Positions 15,009 to 15,573 of a stretch of 15,573 nt of DNA are shown here, piece after piece. The stretch covers positions 1 to 15,573 of the forward strand of contig JBILMH010000039.1 of the NCBI GenBank assembly GCA_044375625.1. Direction: 5' to 3'. The DNA is from CAISOG01 sp044375625 (GTDB lineage: Bacteria; Pseudomonadota; Alphaproteobacteria; CAISOG01). A program made the translations under genes and the position numbers. A model generated the notes under the pieces. That model was not told where the DNA came from. It searched no databases and saw only the letters and a program-made list of their open reading frames with translations. How positions within the stretch are numbered: position 1 is the first letter of the stretch; each line of letters begins with the position of its first letter.

Positions 15009-15573
15009 TTAGTCCTGTTCATGAAGTGGTGCATTTTTCAGTCGTTGGATTTTAGCGGCATAATCACCATCAGTGCCACCAAAAACTGCCGTACCCGCCA
15101 CCAAAACGCTGGCACCCGCCGCCCACAGCTGCCCCGCGGTCACGGGGTTGACCCCACCATCGACGACCAACTCAATTTGCCCCTCATCGCCGCCAACCTG
15201 CCGACCCGCCTCAAGAATCATTGCCTTAACCGCCGCCACCCGCGCCAACCCCTGCGGAATGAACTGCTGACCACCAAAGCCAGGGTTAACGGTCATCATC
15301 AACACCTGGTCAATATCGCCCAACACCGGCTGCAAAACCTCCAGCGGGGTAGCGGGGTTAAGGGCGACGCCCACCTTGCACCCCGCCGCGCGAATCAGTT
15401 GCAGGCTGCGATGCAGATGGGGGCCAGCCTCTGGATGAATGGTCAGGCGGTCGGCACCAGCCTTGGCGAACAGCGGGATAAAGGCATCGACGGGGGCAAT
15501 CATCAGATGCACATCAAAGGGCAGGTCGGAATAGGGGCGCACCGCCGCCATCACATCGGCGCCAATGGTCAAA
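15009..15573 (-). CDS. rpe: Ribulose-phosphate 3-epimerase, N-terminus off window
   Basis: Rpe interconverts ribulose-5-phosphate and xylulose-5-phosphate, a TIM-barrel metalloenzyme of the pentose phosphate pathway. The visible 187 residues begin inside the LTIGADV segment that normally follows the metal-binding MDGxFVPN motif, so roughly 35-40 residues including part of the active site lie past the window end. Seen motifs are FDVHLMI (19-25), IHPEA, the MMTVNPGFGGQQF loop (92-104), VVDGGVNPVTA with the catalytic Asp, and VAGTAVFGG for phosphate binding. It is the upstream gene of a tight pair with the heparinase-like protein. Confidence 0.95.
   Translation of the reverse strand, partial: LTIGADVMAAVRPYSDLPFDVHLMIAPVDAFIPLFAKAGADRLTIHPEAGPHLHRSLQLIRAAGCKVGVALNPATPLEVLQPVLGDIDQVLMMTVNPGFGGQQFIPQGLARVAAVKAMILEAGRQVGGDEGQIELVVDGGVNPVTAGQLWAAGASVLVAGTAVFGGTDGDYAAKIQRLKNAPLHEQD

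Overview
The window looks like chromosomal DNA of a free-living, motile Gram-negative bacterium, most likely an alphaproteobacterium of the Rhodospirillales type. This placement is inferred from an ELM1-family protein, a CheY-like regulator with GPDRR tail motifs, an alphaproteobacterial-style flagellin under a sigma-54 promoter, and an rpe-heparinase pair. Most genes are moderately GC-rich (about 55-60% G+C by eye). I see no rRNA, tRNA, CRISPR array, transposase or phage gene.

Layout: (1) 180-2113, minus strand: a CheY-like response regulator followed 5 nt later by a pentapeptide-repeat membrane protein. (2) 2305-5562, plus strand: an ELM1-family protein, then a 685-residue protein of unknown function containing what look like three copies of one beta module. 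(3) 5569-8637, minus strand: bioA, a pilin-like single-pass protein and plsY. (4) 8733-10020, plus strand: a small four-helix membrane protein overlapping ubiA. (5) 9971-11170, minus strand: a flagellin whose 3' end overlaps ubiA by 50 bp; its leader has a sigma-54 promoter and a perfect 10-bp hairpin. (6) 11525-13264, plus strand: a TpsB/ShlB-type outer-membrane transporter without a visible substrate gene. (7) 13296-15573, minus strand: rpe (cut by the window edge) followed by a heparinase II/III-family protein.

Functionally this is a mixture of housekeeping genes (plsY for phospholipid, ubiA for ubiquinone, bioA for biotin, rpe for pentose phosphate) and envelope or surface genes (flagellin, TpsB, pilin-like protein, heparinase-like protein, ELM1-like protein and its partner, pentapeptide membrane protein). 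The two best candidates for something undescribed are the ELM1-like/685-residue pair and the response regulator/pentapeptide membrane protein pair. The best-supported regulatory observation is the flagellin leader. Nothing here is a clear new defence or mobile system.
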